This document shows, in pieces, positions 1 to 10,474 of a DNA stretch of 64,000 nucleotides. A model generated the notes under the pieces. It made no database searches. It had not been told where the DNA came from and saw only the letters and a list, made by a program, of their open reading frames with translations. Position numbers and translations under genes: made by a program. The first letter of the stretch is position 1. The number at the start of each line of letters is the position of its first letter. Where the stretch lies: contig WNNJ02002634.1 of assembly GCA_012934845.2 (NCBI GenBank), positions 18,429 to 82,428 on the forward strand, written 5' to 3'. The DNA comes from Pomphorhynchus laevis. Its lineage: Eukaryota; Acanthocephala; Palaeacanthocephala; Echinorhynchida; Pomphorhynchidae.

Positions 1-640
1 AGCGTTCATCTTCTAAAGTTCAATTGTAGAGTTACGGTTGTTGAGAATTCATTGACAAGTCGTGGAGTTCATCTTAAAAAATCATTGAAAAGTCTTGGAG
101 TTCGTGTTTAGAAGTCATGAAGTTCCTTGCATAGAGTTCGTTTCATAAGGTAACAAAGAGACGATACTAGGGATGTGATAGCCTATCAATGTCAAGTAAA
201 CTAATAATGGAGAGATGATGACAAATGAACACACGGAGTATTAAAGAATAATTATGATGACAGAACTTACAGCGATAAGTTTAAGAACGTTTATGAACAG
301 GTATGCTACTTTGTAACACTTATCGTGGTATTGATGAAGAGATACTCTCCAAACAAGTGGACGTTATGGCGAAAATAGTTGTTTCCATTTTGGCTGTTCG
401 AATGTAGGGGTGCCGTATATCTCAAGATTGAGTAAGGCTCGTTTGATTTTGAGAGAGTCGAGATGTTTGCGAAGCGCTAGTATGACCGGTAAACGCAATA
501 GTTGACTTAGAAAAAGGACACAAGGAGGGACATTGGATAGAGCAGAGACCATCGAGAATTATGATTTTGGTAATCATAATGGGACATTATGATTACCTGG
601 GACACACAATGGTGTGCTCGTAAATAAATCACTATGTTTT
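1..640. other. Repeat-like spacer, no gene seen
   Basis: No convincing coding sequence. The first 140 bases contain a loosely repeated phrase around GGAGTTCATCTT/GAGTTCGTGTTT, suggesting decayed short tandem repeats. The open frames on the minus strand here run into the adjacent foldback repeat and show no protein family features. Confidence 0.4.
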
Positions 641-1268
641 CCTCGTGAAGAGGCATAAACACCAGGCAGCATTCTATATATCCTCATCAGATCAAGAAAT
701 AGAACCGAATTATTCTCGCAATATTCAAAGTCGCTACGTATGCCCAGTCGTCCGATGTGTGACGACAAACTTCAACAACGGTATACGCGTTTCGCTCTAA
801 CGGAGCTCATCAGTACCGTGACTTTAATAATCATCCATATACACCTTAACACACGCTTAAACAATGTTTAAAGCTCGAAAAACAGAACTGTTTTTCGAGC
901 TTCGAGCTTTTTCTTGTCTTTAAACAAGGCAGGTGTAACAACAAATTATATTTTATATATTTGTACACTTAAAAGTGTCCCTGTAAAACAGCATTTCTAT
1001 TAAAAGGAATTTAGTGCCTGATGCATGCTTAAACCGCAATACGCACTTCCATGCACAGAGCTTATGCTAAATTTCCTCTGATGATTCAGATTAAGGGTAG
1101 TTCTGTTTTTCGAGCTTTAAACATTGTTTAAGCGTGTGTTAAGGTGTCTATGGATGATTATTAAAGTATCGACTTTGAATATTGCGAGAATAATTCGGTT
1201 CTATTTCTTGATCTGCTGAGGATGTATAGAATGCTGTCTGGTGTTTATGCCTCTTCACGAGGAATATA
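641..1268. repeat. Foldback (inverted-repeat) element
   Basis: The left arm, about 641-895, reappears inverted at about 1093-1265. Shared landmarks are the CCTCGTGAAGAGGCATAAAC block, the AACCGAATTATTCTCGCAATATT block and the CACCTTAACACACGCTTAAAC block. About 75 bases present in the left arm (745-820) are missing from the right, and a spacer of about 200 bases separates the arms. A related copy of one arm lies at 7305-7600 and a fragment at 9713-9750, so this is a dispersed family. There is no transposase; it looks like a non-autonomous foldback or MITE-like element. Confidence 0.7.
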
Positions 1269-1719
1269 TATATATCATTATTTAACCATCCTTTGGGATT
1301 CCTTGTATGGAATGCAGCCATGTAATTTTAATTTTAGAATTGCTTAACCTATTTTTAGCCTAAAGAATTAAAGAGATAAAATACACAATTGAATAAAGGA
1401 GCAAATCCCAAAACGTCAATTAAAATCTGCGTTATTGTTTATTACTTTGGTTTCGCAATTCTTAAATTAAAATTATATATAGTGTATTTCAAAAAAGCTA
1501 AGAGCATATTAAAAATCAAAAATCAATTAACGTTTCAAATGTGTTTTTCAAATTGTGTATTTTAGCTGTTGAATTCTTTTCTTAACAAAAATTTAACACT
1601 TTAAATACACTATTTAAAAAAGAAACTTCGAAAACTTAATTGATGTTTCATCTGCTCTGAGCTAGTTTTTAAAAAACGCACAGTATATACATGGTGTTCT
1701 ATTAAAGAATTCGAGCACC

Positions 1720-2415
1720 ATTGCCACATACGTTTTCGTTTTGCTTGCTTTCTGCCACAATTTGGCAGCCCCGAGCTCGTCAAAGGCTGACTACCATCTC
1801 TTCTCCTTTCCAAATTTGACTAATCCGAGATTCGAGCTGTCGAATCTCGGATGTTTGGAATTGGATATCATAAAGGAAGGATTCTGTAGCTGATTTTCAA
1901 TGCAAAAGTCACCTGATGTGGCCTAGTAACTATTTGATAGATAAATAAGCATTCATTAAAGGTGACCGGTCCCGATTTCAATCGATCTTTAGAATCCCGT
2001 ACGAAACAATCTATGATAAGCATGCCAGAAAGCATCTTGGACAATGAAGTTTCTGGAGATAATGATGGAAGCTTCATCTGCTGTGTGAAATTTGATAATC
2101 CTGGATTCGTAACCTAGCAGTCAAGAGCGCAAGCCAAGTACAGAGAGCGACAGTTTGAATCTTGGATGTGTCAAATTTCGAAAGGAGAAGAGTTGGTAGT
2201 CAGCCTTCTTACGAGCCCGGGGCTACCAATATGTGACAGAAAGTGGGAGAAACGAAAACGGCTGTGGCATTGGTGTCGTTAGTAGTCAGGGTGTATGAAA
2301 TTGGATATCATGAAGGAAGGATTCTGTAGCTGGTTTCAATACGAAAGCCACCTTGTGTGACCTAGCAACTATTCAATAGATAAATAAGCATCCATCAAAG
2401 GATCACCAGTCCCAA
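1720..2415. repeat. Composite repeat with inverted and direct copies
   Basis: Two relations are visible. The stretch 1725-1835 (CTTTCTGCCACA... to the CGAGATTCGAGC hairpin) is matched in inverted orientation by about 2140-2275. A stretch of about 120 bases beginning GGAATTGGATATCAT at 1857 recurs directly at about 2298-2415. Short open frames on the minus strand inside this block (67-69 codons) coincide with repeat copies and are not credible genes. Confidence 0.6.
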
Positions 2416-2419
2416 GGAT

Positions 2420-2840
2420 TTATTTTGACGTTTCGACCTCTAGGTCTTATCATCTACAATACAAAAACCAGTTCAATTAGTCAGTCATTAACAAGCAAAA
2501 AATAAATAAAATAAATAATTATGTTATGTCCCTTCAATTATAGACGTGTTCCGTATTCAGCCCACTTGGCTCATCCGTACATCGCTGTCCAATCCATATT
2601 TGCTCATGCCGTCGTCGTAAAGCCGTGTCGTGAACATTGTTCTCTACGATTACGTATTCAAATAAATCTATTTTCTTGTCATGATCAGAAATACAGTGGT
2701 TCACAATCGCGTCTCTTTCTATGTATCATTTGTTTATATTGCTACGACGATTATTTAGTCTAACGTTTATGCTACATCCTGTCTCGCCTACATACTGCAT
2801 TTTGCAATCTAAATCTTCCCGCATGTATATCCCATGTAGA
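2420..2840 (-). mobile_element. Penelope-like element remnant, GIY-YIG end
   Basis: Read on the minus strand, about 2560-2830 encodes a stretch with CKMQYVGETG followed by a spaced Arg-rich segment and an NHCISDHD-like motif. This is the usual pattern of the C-terminal GIY-YIG endonuclease domain of Penelope-like retroelements. The 3' flank (2427-2456, minus) has a hammerhead-like stem and core. The copy is old and clearly broken. A second Penelope-like piece in the opposite orientation follows directly, so these are probably two insertions. Confidence 0.6.
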
Positions 2841-3089
2841 TTGGCATGTCCCATCCCTTTTAATTTTGTAGTTCAATCCTTGCACCTACTTTTTATTCTG
2901 CTTGAATCAACGACGTTGTTACAACACTTCGATCTGCTTCTCTTTCTAAAAAAGATAAGCAGAGCGAAGTGTTCTCCTTCTCTAAAAAGCCATCATTCAG
3001 GCTTTTTATCCTTTTTGTATCTTTTTAATCTTGACGATCTTAACAACTTGCTTAGTTTCTTTGTAATTCTAAAATATAATTCCACGTTC

Positions 3090-3304
3090 TTATGTTCTTT
3101 CCCCAATCTCGTTCTTATCGAAATTATCCGGGAGGGGCTAAAGATAGTTCTAGAAGGAAACATATTTTAATTCAACGGATTCTTACTTGCACAAAGATAG
3201 GAACAGCGATGGGTACACCTGTTGCCCCATCCTACGCAATCTTATATATTGCTAATTATGAAGAAAAATTTATAAAATGTTCTGTGTTTAATCAATTTGA
3301 ATGA
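3090..3304 (+). mobile_element. Penelope-like reverse transcriptase remnant
   Basis: The plus-strand frame ends with GTAMGTPVAPSYA and then Y-E-E-K-F. This matches the conserved RT block (GtaMGt-aP-yAn-E) typical of Penelope-like reverse transcriptases. Only this block is legible; surrounding sequence is AT-rich and decayed. It is an old, broken fragment facing opposite to the GIY-YIG piece just upstream. Confidence 0.6.
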
Positions 3305-3739
3305 AAATTTAGATTTAGGTATTTTCGAATTTTTGAATTTAAATTAAAATTTTTACTAAATTAAATTTAACTTAAAATTGCTACAACTTATCAAAGCGAT
3401 CTGATATTTGTGTCAGAAATAAAATTAGATTGTATAATGTTGTTGTCAAGATTTTATAAGTTTTGCTTTTGAAATGTTGTTTCTATTAGATTTTTATTTT
3501 TATGTAATAAAAAATTAACATTGATTTTTTCCGCAACTTGAAGCTTCTCCATAAAAATACTTCACATGTGAAAGAGTGTCAGTAAAATCAATATTTTGCA
3601 AACATTCATTTGTAAACAGCAAAAATACGCCTAATGGAAAAGGCCCATGCTAATTTTCAAGGGCGCTATTTTTTATTTCTTAACTTTAAAAAAGAGAAGT
3701 TTGCATCCTAAATTAAAAATTTCGAATAAAATCCTTAAA

Positions 3740-4020
3740 GTAATTAAAACACATTTTAAAAATATTGAAGGGTAATCAAAATTAATACGAATATAAAATA
3801 CTATTTTATGAATAGTATTTTATACTATTTTATAAAATACTATTTTACTCGAGAATTTTCATAACACAAAGAAAATATAATACGATTTTGGTACGCTTTA
3901 TTCAACTTTGGATTTAGATGATATAAAGGAATTGAAAGAAATAGTATGTTTACTAACCTTGTATTAGGAAATAGACTATTAAATAATATAATTAAAATTT
4001 TGATAACCTTATTCTACACG
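3740..4020 (+). mobile_element. Reverse transcriptase remnant (DFSTLYT type)
   Basis: A short frame reads YDFGTLYSTLDLDDIKEL, the N-terminal RT motif seen as DFSTLYT in one group of eukaryotic retroelement RTs. Upstream non-coding bases (GGTAATCAAAATTAATACGAATATAAAA) also resemble the start of a longer copy at 34830-35730, so both belong to one dispersed family. I place it near Penelope-like elements by motif order only. Old and broken. Confidence 0.5.
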
Positions 4021-4199
4021 TCAGCCTCTTTTGTTATTTATCCATCGCTTTTATTTATTCATCGCTTTTGGAAACTAAATGTTAAAATACAATGTATTTT
4101 TGATATTTAGCAAAATTGGTAAGAAACATTTCAGTAGTGAAAACGATATTTTATCGTTTCATATAATCACTTTAAAATAATGGACTGAAATAACATTCC

Positions 4200-4690
4200 A
4201 GTATATTACCTTTATTATATTTCATAAATATACATATTAATTAATATAATCTATAATAGTATATAACTAATAATAATTTAAATAATAATTATAATTAATA
4301 ATATAATAATTAATTAACATATATTAATTAATTTATATAATATTTTGTGTATAAAGTTTTTTTAAATAATATAATTTTATCGGTTTTGTTTTCTTATTTA
4401 ATAATAACACAAATGGATATTAACTGTCTTAAGTTTACATATATCGTCATTATGTTTATACACTACGTACCCTATACTGTAATACAGTATAGGGTACGCT
4501 ATATTACACTATATTATATAATATATTACATATTATACAATATAATATATTACATATTATACGTACACTATATTACATTATATACATTATATACTGTATT
4601 ATATACAGTATATACATTATATACTGTATTTAAAATAGTGGATTCTATGAATCCACTATTTTAATGTTTAATCCACTATCTTGTAGCCAG
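4200..4690. repeat. AT-rich low-complexity block with palindrome
   Basis: Nearly pure A/T, dominated by TATA/ATTA runs. It contains a near-perfect palindrome at about 4467-4498 (GTACCCTATACTG / CAGTATAGGGTAC) and a small inverted pair GTGGATTC/GAATCCAC at 4638-4660. The plus-strand frame of about 105 codons across it is Tyr/Ile/Leu-only low complexity and is not a gene. Confidence 0.6.
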
Positions 4691-5013
4691 TAAGAATCAT
4701 TTATAAGTAGCTCATATAAACTGTTAATATTTACAACAAATAAGTGCATTTAAGTTGATAACAACTTTTAATTTTCCTTACATTCTTTTGAATTATTAAA
4801 AAGTAAATCATTTTAAAAATTTGTCGTTATTTAAATTTTCTAATAGTCATATACTTGTAATAAAACCGACTATATTATTTTACTGCTTAGACATGCTTAT
4901 CGAACCATAACCGTGAAGATATATTATTTCTTTACATTGTAAGCAATAAGTTCACCATGACATTTATAATAACGTATATCGTATTTTGTAAATTTTAAAG
5001 GTTTGGCTTAAAA

Positions 5014-5733
5014 ATGAATTCTAAATTTCGTCGCTATACTTTCGAAATTGACAATGTTGGACGTCGAGTGATAGACGATGACTCAAACGATAGTCCATTG
5101 CCAGTTTTCTTGGAATTAAACAGTATTAAGCGTTACCCGGATTTAATTTCTCAATGCGAAGAGGAAAAAATACTATCGGCAATTTCTAATTCGTTATGGT
5201 CGACATCAAAATCAAATGTAAAAAAGCAAGAGTATGGACCAAAAATTGACTTTGCTAAGCATGCAATCGATTGCTCATTCAATACTGGATTACCAATATA
5301 TAGCCGTGAATTAATAAAAAGATTAAGAACAAAATCAGATATCGATTTTAAACCAGATAGGTTGCGAATTCTTGAAGTGTGTGATTGCCGTAGTACTATA
5401 GTTATTCCTTGGGTTCCAAGCGAACACCATGCACATCAGTGGATATTCTCAGATACTACTATCATTATGTGCCTGCAGTCTGATGTTGTGATATGCTTAG
5501 ATGAAGTGGACTTGGATCAATCAAATGCATTAAAAAACTACAATGTACCAACACGCGCAGAGATTCCTCTTAATGCAAGATCAATGCTTATTCTATCAGA
5601 AAAGGCTGCTAATCTCCAAGTCAATTTGGATGCAACTGAAAACTTTACAAGATGCATACTGCTAGTCTATAATTCGATAAGGATCGGTATAAAATACGTA
5701 TTTGAAATCAGTTATTACATTAGAATGTTGTGA
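5014..5733 (+). CDS. ALKBH4-like 2-oxoglutarate oxygenase homologue lacking iron ligands
   Basis: Single-exon frame of 239 residues. ALKBH4 is a 2-oxoglutarate/Fe(II) dioxygenase family member. The family likeness is seen at several points: an F/Y-rich start (RYTFEIDNVGR), KKQEYGPKIDF at about 70-80, GLPIYSRELIKRL at about 94-106 and IPLNARSMLIL near 187-197. These align in order with ALKBH4, as far as I recall the human protein. The metal site does not survive. The region that should hold HxD reads IPWVPSE, and the distal His segment reads LQVNLDATENF. The Arg expected to bind 2-oxoglutarate may persist in FTRCILLVY. The N-terminal Cys cluster of ALKBH4 is absent. The ATG at 5014 is the first in frame and AT-rich non-coding sequence precedes it. 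The frame is intact, so it is either a non-catalytic protein or a recently relaxed gene. Family assignment is fairly secure; function is not. Confidence 0.75.
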   Translation: MNSKFRRYTFEIDNVGRRVIDDDSNDSPLPVFLELNSIKRYPDLISQCEEEKILSAISNSLWSTSKSNVKKQEYGPKIDFAKHAIDCSFNTGLPIYSRELIKRLRTKSDIDFKPDRLRILEVCDCRSTIVIPWVPSEHHAHQWIFSDTTIIMCLQSDVVICLDEVDLDQSNALKNYNVPTRAEIPLNARSMLILSEKAANLQVNLDATENFTRCILLVYNSIRIGIKYVFEISYYIRML

Positions 5734-6985
5734 TTCGCTATATTGTGAATAACAACGTGATCGTTGTATAGCTCATATCCAAATATCGTTGTAAAGTTCA
5801 TAATATAATATACGGTATAAAATAAATAATATATTATATTACAGAAAAGTATTATATAATATAATTTGATATAACATTTAATAGTTACAATATATTATTA
5901 TTTTTTTCAAAATGCTATTTATTTAATCTAAATTACATAATAAATGGGTCCAATACGTGTTTGGGCCTCAAATTGGCCCAATAAGTGTTTTTAAAGTTTT
6001 GCTAAATAAATTCTTTCAAATTAAATTTCATTCGACGTTGTCTGCGATGCTTTTGCATTCCTGTAAGTAGATCTGACTGTCTAATACACATTGAAGCTGC
6101 AATAGCAAAGTTGCGACCCAGCGGAACCCGTAATTATGTTATACAACTTGAGTATTCTTCATATTTTTATGAGCTAGTTCCTTATTAATTGCTTTGGGAA
6201 TAAAATCATCGTTTTTACTACATCTTGAAATAACTACCAGTATAAATATCCCTATGTCGATCTGCGATACACGTTCGCCGTATTTGGCGTATTTCTGGTT
6301 TTCGTGACACAAGTAGCATGATTGTCGAGATATATTGGAAGGTGACAGAACATTAAAATGCTATGATAATATATCGTAATATATAATATATATACTATAT
6401 ATTATAATATATATAATATAATGTATAGTATATATAATGTATATTATAATGTATTACTATATAGTAATATAATATATATAGTAACTATGATTATATATTA
6501 TAATATATCTAACCTAAAATATGAAATAAATATTTTTATATATTTTAAGTTTTTATTTCATATAAAATATATTCTTTAAAATTCAGCAGTATACTGGGTG
6601 AGCGAGTAAAGGTTTTATATACGATTAGTGCTATAAAACGAGTAGTGTCCTTAGCAAACTCAAAATAATTTGATCATTAATTTTAATGAACTGGAGAACA
6701 GTAAGAAATAAATTGGATAGATATAAACTAAACTATAAAAGTATACTTCACTTTCTGGCTATAAAAATTATTAATAAAATCTTAATATCACCACAACTGA
6801 ACATATGATATGTGTTACATTTTATATTCTATAAAATGTTACATTTTATATTCTATAAAATGTAATTTATTTAGTTGAAGTATATTTTAGAAATAAAAAT
6901 ATCCGATAATTTTATAATAAATCCGATAATATTAACAGATGTTATCGGATTATATTATCTCCACTATATATTAGTATAATTTAAT
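5734..6985. other. AT-rich intergenic spacer
   Basis: No coding frame of note. It contains a TATA/ATAT-rich stretch at 6360-6500 and a duplicated 22-base unit around 6815-6860 (ACATTTTATATTCTATAAAATG), which is itself palindromic. Nothing else recognisable. Confidence 0.5.
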
Positions 6986-6989
6986 ATAA

Positions 6990-7305
6990 CGTTCATTTAA
7001 TCCTATCTATAAGCACCTAGCAGTACACTACATTTCAGTATTGGTGGACATCATTAGCTACTAATCCAATATCTACGTTTCACGTTTCGGTCCGTTCTAA
7101 TTTTGTCTGACGATCACTCGACTCGTCTGCTTTTTTTGGCATTTTAGATTTAATGAAAGACTTCAGTCGTACATTTTGCAAATTTAATTGAAATCCTTTC
7201 TGATTTCAAATTAAATCAGCATTGGTAGATGAAGGTGCTACCTTCAATTTGAAAACCGAACTATTTTTCCTAATAATTACCATTATCAAACTAGTCATCT
7301 AATAA
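6990..7305. repeat. Dispersed repeat shared with 48040-48450
   Basis: This block (CAGTACACTACATTTCAGTAT, GGTGGACATCATTAGCTACT, and a later TGGTAGATGAAGGTGCTACC segment ending TATCAAACTAGTCAT) recurs at 48040-48450. In the second locus the two parts are in the order B-A followed by the start of another B, so the family may occur as short tandem units. No coding capacity. Confidence 0.65.
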
Positions 7306-7600
7306 CCGAATTATTCTCGCAATATTAATCAATTCCTCACGATGCTAAACGAAACTCAGATGCATAAAGCGTTTTTACTGGCTTGTTGCGGGTGTGGACC
7401 TTCTAGTACAAATACTGAGCATACATTACGTATGCTTAGTCATTATATGTGTGACGAAAAACTTTAACAATGACAGACTCGTTTCGTTCTAACCGAACTC
7501 ATCAGTACCGTCACCACAATAATCATCCATAGGCACCTTAAAACACGCTTAAACAGTGTTTAAAGCTCGGAAAGCGGAACTACCCTTAATCTGAATCGCC
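7305..7600. repeat. Single arm of the 641-1268 foldback family
   Basis: Bases 7310-7345 and 7430-7585 follow the left arm of the 641-1268 element closely (ACCGAATTATTCTCGCAATATT, then CATCAGTACCGT, then TAATCATCCATAGGCACCTTA and the ACGCTTAAAC block) with an extra segment inserted between. It shows that the arm is mobile or was duplicated separately from the full foldback. Confidence 0.6.
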
Positions 7601-7887
7601 AGAAAGAATTTACTATCTCTAATCATAGTTATCTAATCATCATTAGAGAACACTATTGGTGATAGTGTATTTTGATAAAGGACAGTAGTCCGAAACATGC
7701 AAAAATTAAAAAAGCAGAGCTTTCCTGTTTTCAATTATCATTACGAAAATTAATCTCGAAAGACAGTTCCGAGAAGGCAGTTCTCACTATGCTAAATGTA
7801 ATATGTACACTAGCACTATATATAGGTAAAATCGATTTTGATTTACACCCGCGTTGTTTGATCATTCTAAGATGCTTCAATATTTAA

Positions 7888-8412
7888 AAAATCAGTATCC
7901 AAAAGAGGAAAAAATGCAACAAGAGTATTATTTATTTAATACGTTTCGGCACAATGCCTTCTTCAGTTTTTGCTTACACACAACATCAAAACAACAGCGT
8001 TTGCAACTTTATATTAAATTTTGTCATCATTCACCACGGAAGAACTTCTCGACTTTATGGTGTTTTTTTTCTTTTATAAAAGTCATACTTATTTTCATCA
8101 TTTAGCATTTTGTCCCGTCATAATATGTCCTATCAAGTAGTTTTCTACTGTTGTACGTTCATAGTATCGGTCTTTCATGAGAGTTGTAAACATCAATATG
8201 TTGATGAAACAAAACGCCAATCGAAAGACAGATTAACAAATCGAAGGGCAGATATCAAGTCATCAATCTCAGTAAAAAATTACAATTACGGTGTAGTAGC
8301 GCACTGTGTAGAATACCCGTCACATGAGTTCGTTACAACAATAATCAGCGCAGATATCAAAGGATAAATAAATAATACTCTTGTTGTATTTTTTCCTCTT
8401 TTTGATACTGAT
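7888..8412 (+). mobile_element. Penelope-like 3' end with GIY-YIG remnant
   Basis: The plus-strand frame at 8110-8367 contains ESCKHQYVDETKRQSKDRLT and then an AHCVEYP motif. This corresponds to the C..C..YVGET..R...R and HC...P pattern of Penelope-like GIY-YIG endonucleases. The region is bounded by inverted repeats of about 48 bases (CAGTATCCAAAAGAGGAAAA at 7895 and its mirror near 8405). A hammerhead-like motif lies on the minus strand at 7941-7966. The copy is fragmentary and old. Confidence 0.6.
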
Positions 8413-8430
8413 TATATATAAAATTCAATA

Positions 8431-9522
8431 TCTGACTGTGTTAAACTGTGCTCCGGGAGCTAATAAGCTTCAGTTTCATAATTGTAGATGTTGCCAAAAA
8501 CCGGAGTTCGATTACAAGTAGAGCAGATTTCCTTATCACTCCTAGACGAGCTGATGGTAGCCGGCAGCACTCATCAGTAGGGTGAACTGCCATCAGTCGT
8601 TTCGGCTGCCTTGTGATATATTAGATAGGCATTTCCGAGAATTTGCTAACGTGGTAGCATGGGCATAGCCTCTTTAAACTAACCATGTGCTTTCGGGACC
8701 ATCCTAAATTTATTCGGCAGGAATTTTACTTGCTGTCGTTGCTTGCTTTCTCACAGGATCCTTTGGAGGATACATTTTTATAATTCTATATCTGACTGTG
8801 TTAAACTGTGCTCCGGGAGCTAATAAATTTCAGTTTCATAATTGTAGATGTTGCCAAAAACCGGAGTTCGATTACAAGTAGAGCAGATTTCCTTATCACT
8901 CCTAGACGAGCTGATGGTAGCCGGCAGCACTCACCAGTAGGGTGAACTACAATCAGTCGTTTCCGCTGCCTTGTGATATATTAAATAGGCATTTCCGAGA
9001 ATTTGCTAACGTGGTAGCATGGGCGTAGCCTCTTTAAACTAACCATGTGCTTTCCGGACCATCCTAAATTTATTCGGCAGGAATTTTACTTGCTGTCGTT
9101 GCTTGCTTTCTCACAGGATCCTTTGGAGGATACATTTTTATAATTCTATATCTGACTGCGTTAAACTGTGCTCCGGGAGCTAATAAATTTCAATTCATAA
9201 TTGTAGATGTTGCCAAAAACCGGAGTTCGATTACAATTAGAGCGGATTTCCTTATCACTCCTAGACGAGCTGATGGTAGCCGGCTGCACTGATCAGTAGG
9301 GCGAACTACCATCAGTCGTTTCGGCTGCCTTGTGATATATTAAATAGGCATTTCCGAGAATTTGCTAACGTGGTAGCATGGGCATAGCCTCTTTAAACTA
9401 ACCATGTGCTTTCCGGACCATCCTAATTTTATTCGGCAGGAATTTTACTTGCTGTCGTTGCTTGCTTTCTCACAGGATCCTTTGGAGGATACATTTTTAT
9501 AATTCTATATCTGACTGTGTTA

Positions 9523-9585
<63 letters not shown>

Positions 9586-9850
9586 ATTCAATATCTGACT
9601 GTGTTAAACTGTGCTCCGGGAGCTAATAAGCTTTAGTTTTATAATTGTAGATGTTGCCAAAAACCGGAGTTCGATTACAAATAGAGCAGATTTCCTTATC
9701 ACTCCTAGACACCTTAATCATCCATAGGCACCTTAATACACGCTTAAAGTAGAGCAGACTTCCTTATCACTCCTAGACGAGCTGATGGTAGCCGGCAGCA
9801 CTCATCAGTAGGGTGAACTACCATCAGTCGTTTCGTTAGAAGGAACTAGC
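8431..9850. repeat. 360-bp tandem satellite array
   Basis: Units begin at the phrase TCTGACTGTGTTAAACTGTG at 8431, 8791, 9151 and 9510, giving spacings of 360, 360 and 359 bases with high identity. The fourth unit is cut off by a (TA)n run. A further partial unit starts near 9593 and carries a 40-base piece of another repeat at 9713-9750. Each unit has a GC-richer core with a 10-base complementary pair (CTGATGGTAG / CTACCATCAG) interleaved with a 6-base pair (GGCAGC / GCTGCC). A GTTCGATTA string resembles a Pol III B box, but no A box is convincing. No protein is encoded. Confidence 0.9.
9526..9580. repeat. (TA)n microsatellite
   Basis: An uninterrupted TA dinucleotide run of roughly 50 bases that interrupts the satellite array. 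Such runs are common slippage products. Confidence 0.9.
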
Positions 9851-10474
9851 GAAATTATAAAATCAATTTATTTTGCTGATTGTTCCTGTAATTAATATAA
9901 AATAAATGATTATACTCAAAACATGCTCGAAATCAAATCTTTTTAGAGTATTTTATTAAATAAAATATTTACTTTTTTATATTTTATATTTGGCAAAATA
10001 TAAAAAGATATATATTATAAATATATTTATATTTATATCTATAAATATCAAAAATTTGTGTAAATGTAATTTCACAAAGAAATAAATATATTAAAATAAA
10101 TAATAAATAATTAAATAAATAATTACATATCTGTTTTCATATACTCATTTGCACGTAATTTCCATGTTTGTCTCGCGAGTATACCTACAATCGCGGTATA
10201 CTCGCGTTATCTCACGAGTATACCTACGATACTTTGCATAATAACAAAATATCGAAGTATGCTATCCAATTCATTTATTTGTACCTATTGAACACTTTTC
10301 AATACACATAAAGACTTAGTATTAAGTCAATACGCTTGGCTATCAATACTTTAATGTTACAGTAGATCTCCTTGCACATGAAAATAAATAGTTTGAATTT
10401 AATGACTCTCAAAAACATCCGTAAAATATAATTACCCGAATGTACTTTAGTTTCATAATTGCAATTATTTTCTG
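9851..10474. other. AT-rich spacer upstream of the 484-codon gene
   Basis: No gene. It holds a short direct repeat of CTCGCGAGTATACCTAC / CTCACGAGTATACCTAC around 10170-10230. The promoter of the following gene presumably lies here, but I see no recognisable element that fixes its position. Confidence 0.4.

Noticed and set aside
4347-4664. 105-codon plus-strand frame
   Set aside because: Composed of Tyr/Ile/Leu/Thr from TATA-type low-complexity DNA with an internal palindrome; no protein features.
8540-8620. Functional type II hammerhead ribozyme in the 360-bp satellite
   Set aside because: The CGAAAC and CTGATGAG cores and a paired stem II are present on the minus strand, but the 22 bases between them cannot form stems I and III with an allowed UH at the cleavage site. 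Kept only as a shared-core observation.
9713-9750. Insertion of a foldback element into the satellite
   Set aside because: Only a 40-base piece of the foldback arm is present, so a recombination or template-switch scar is as likely as an insertion.
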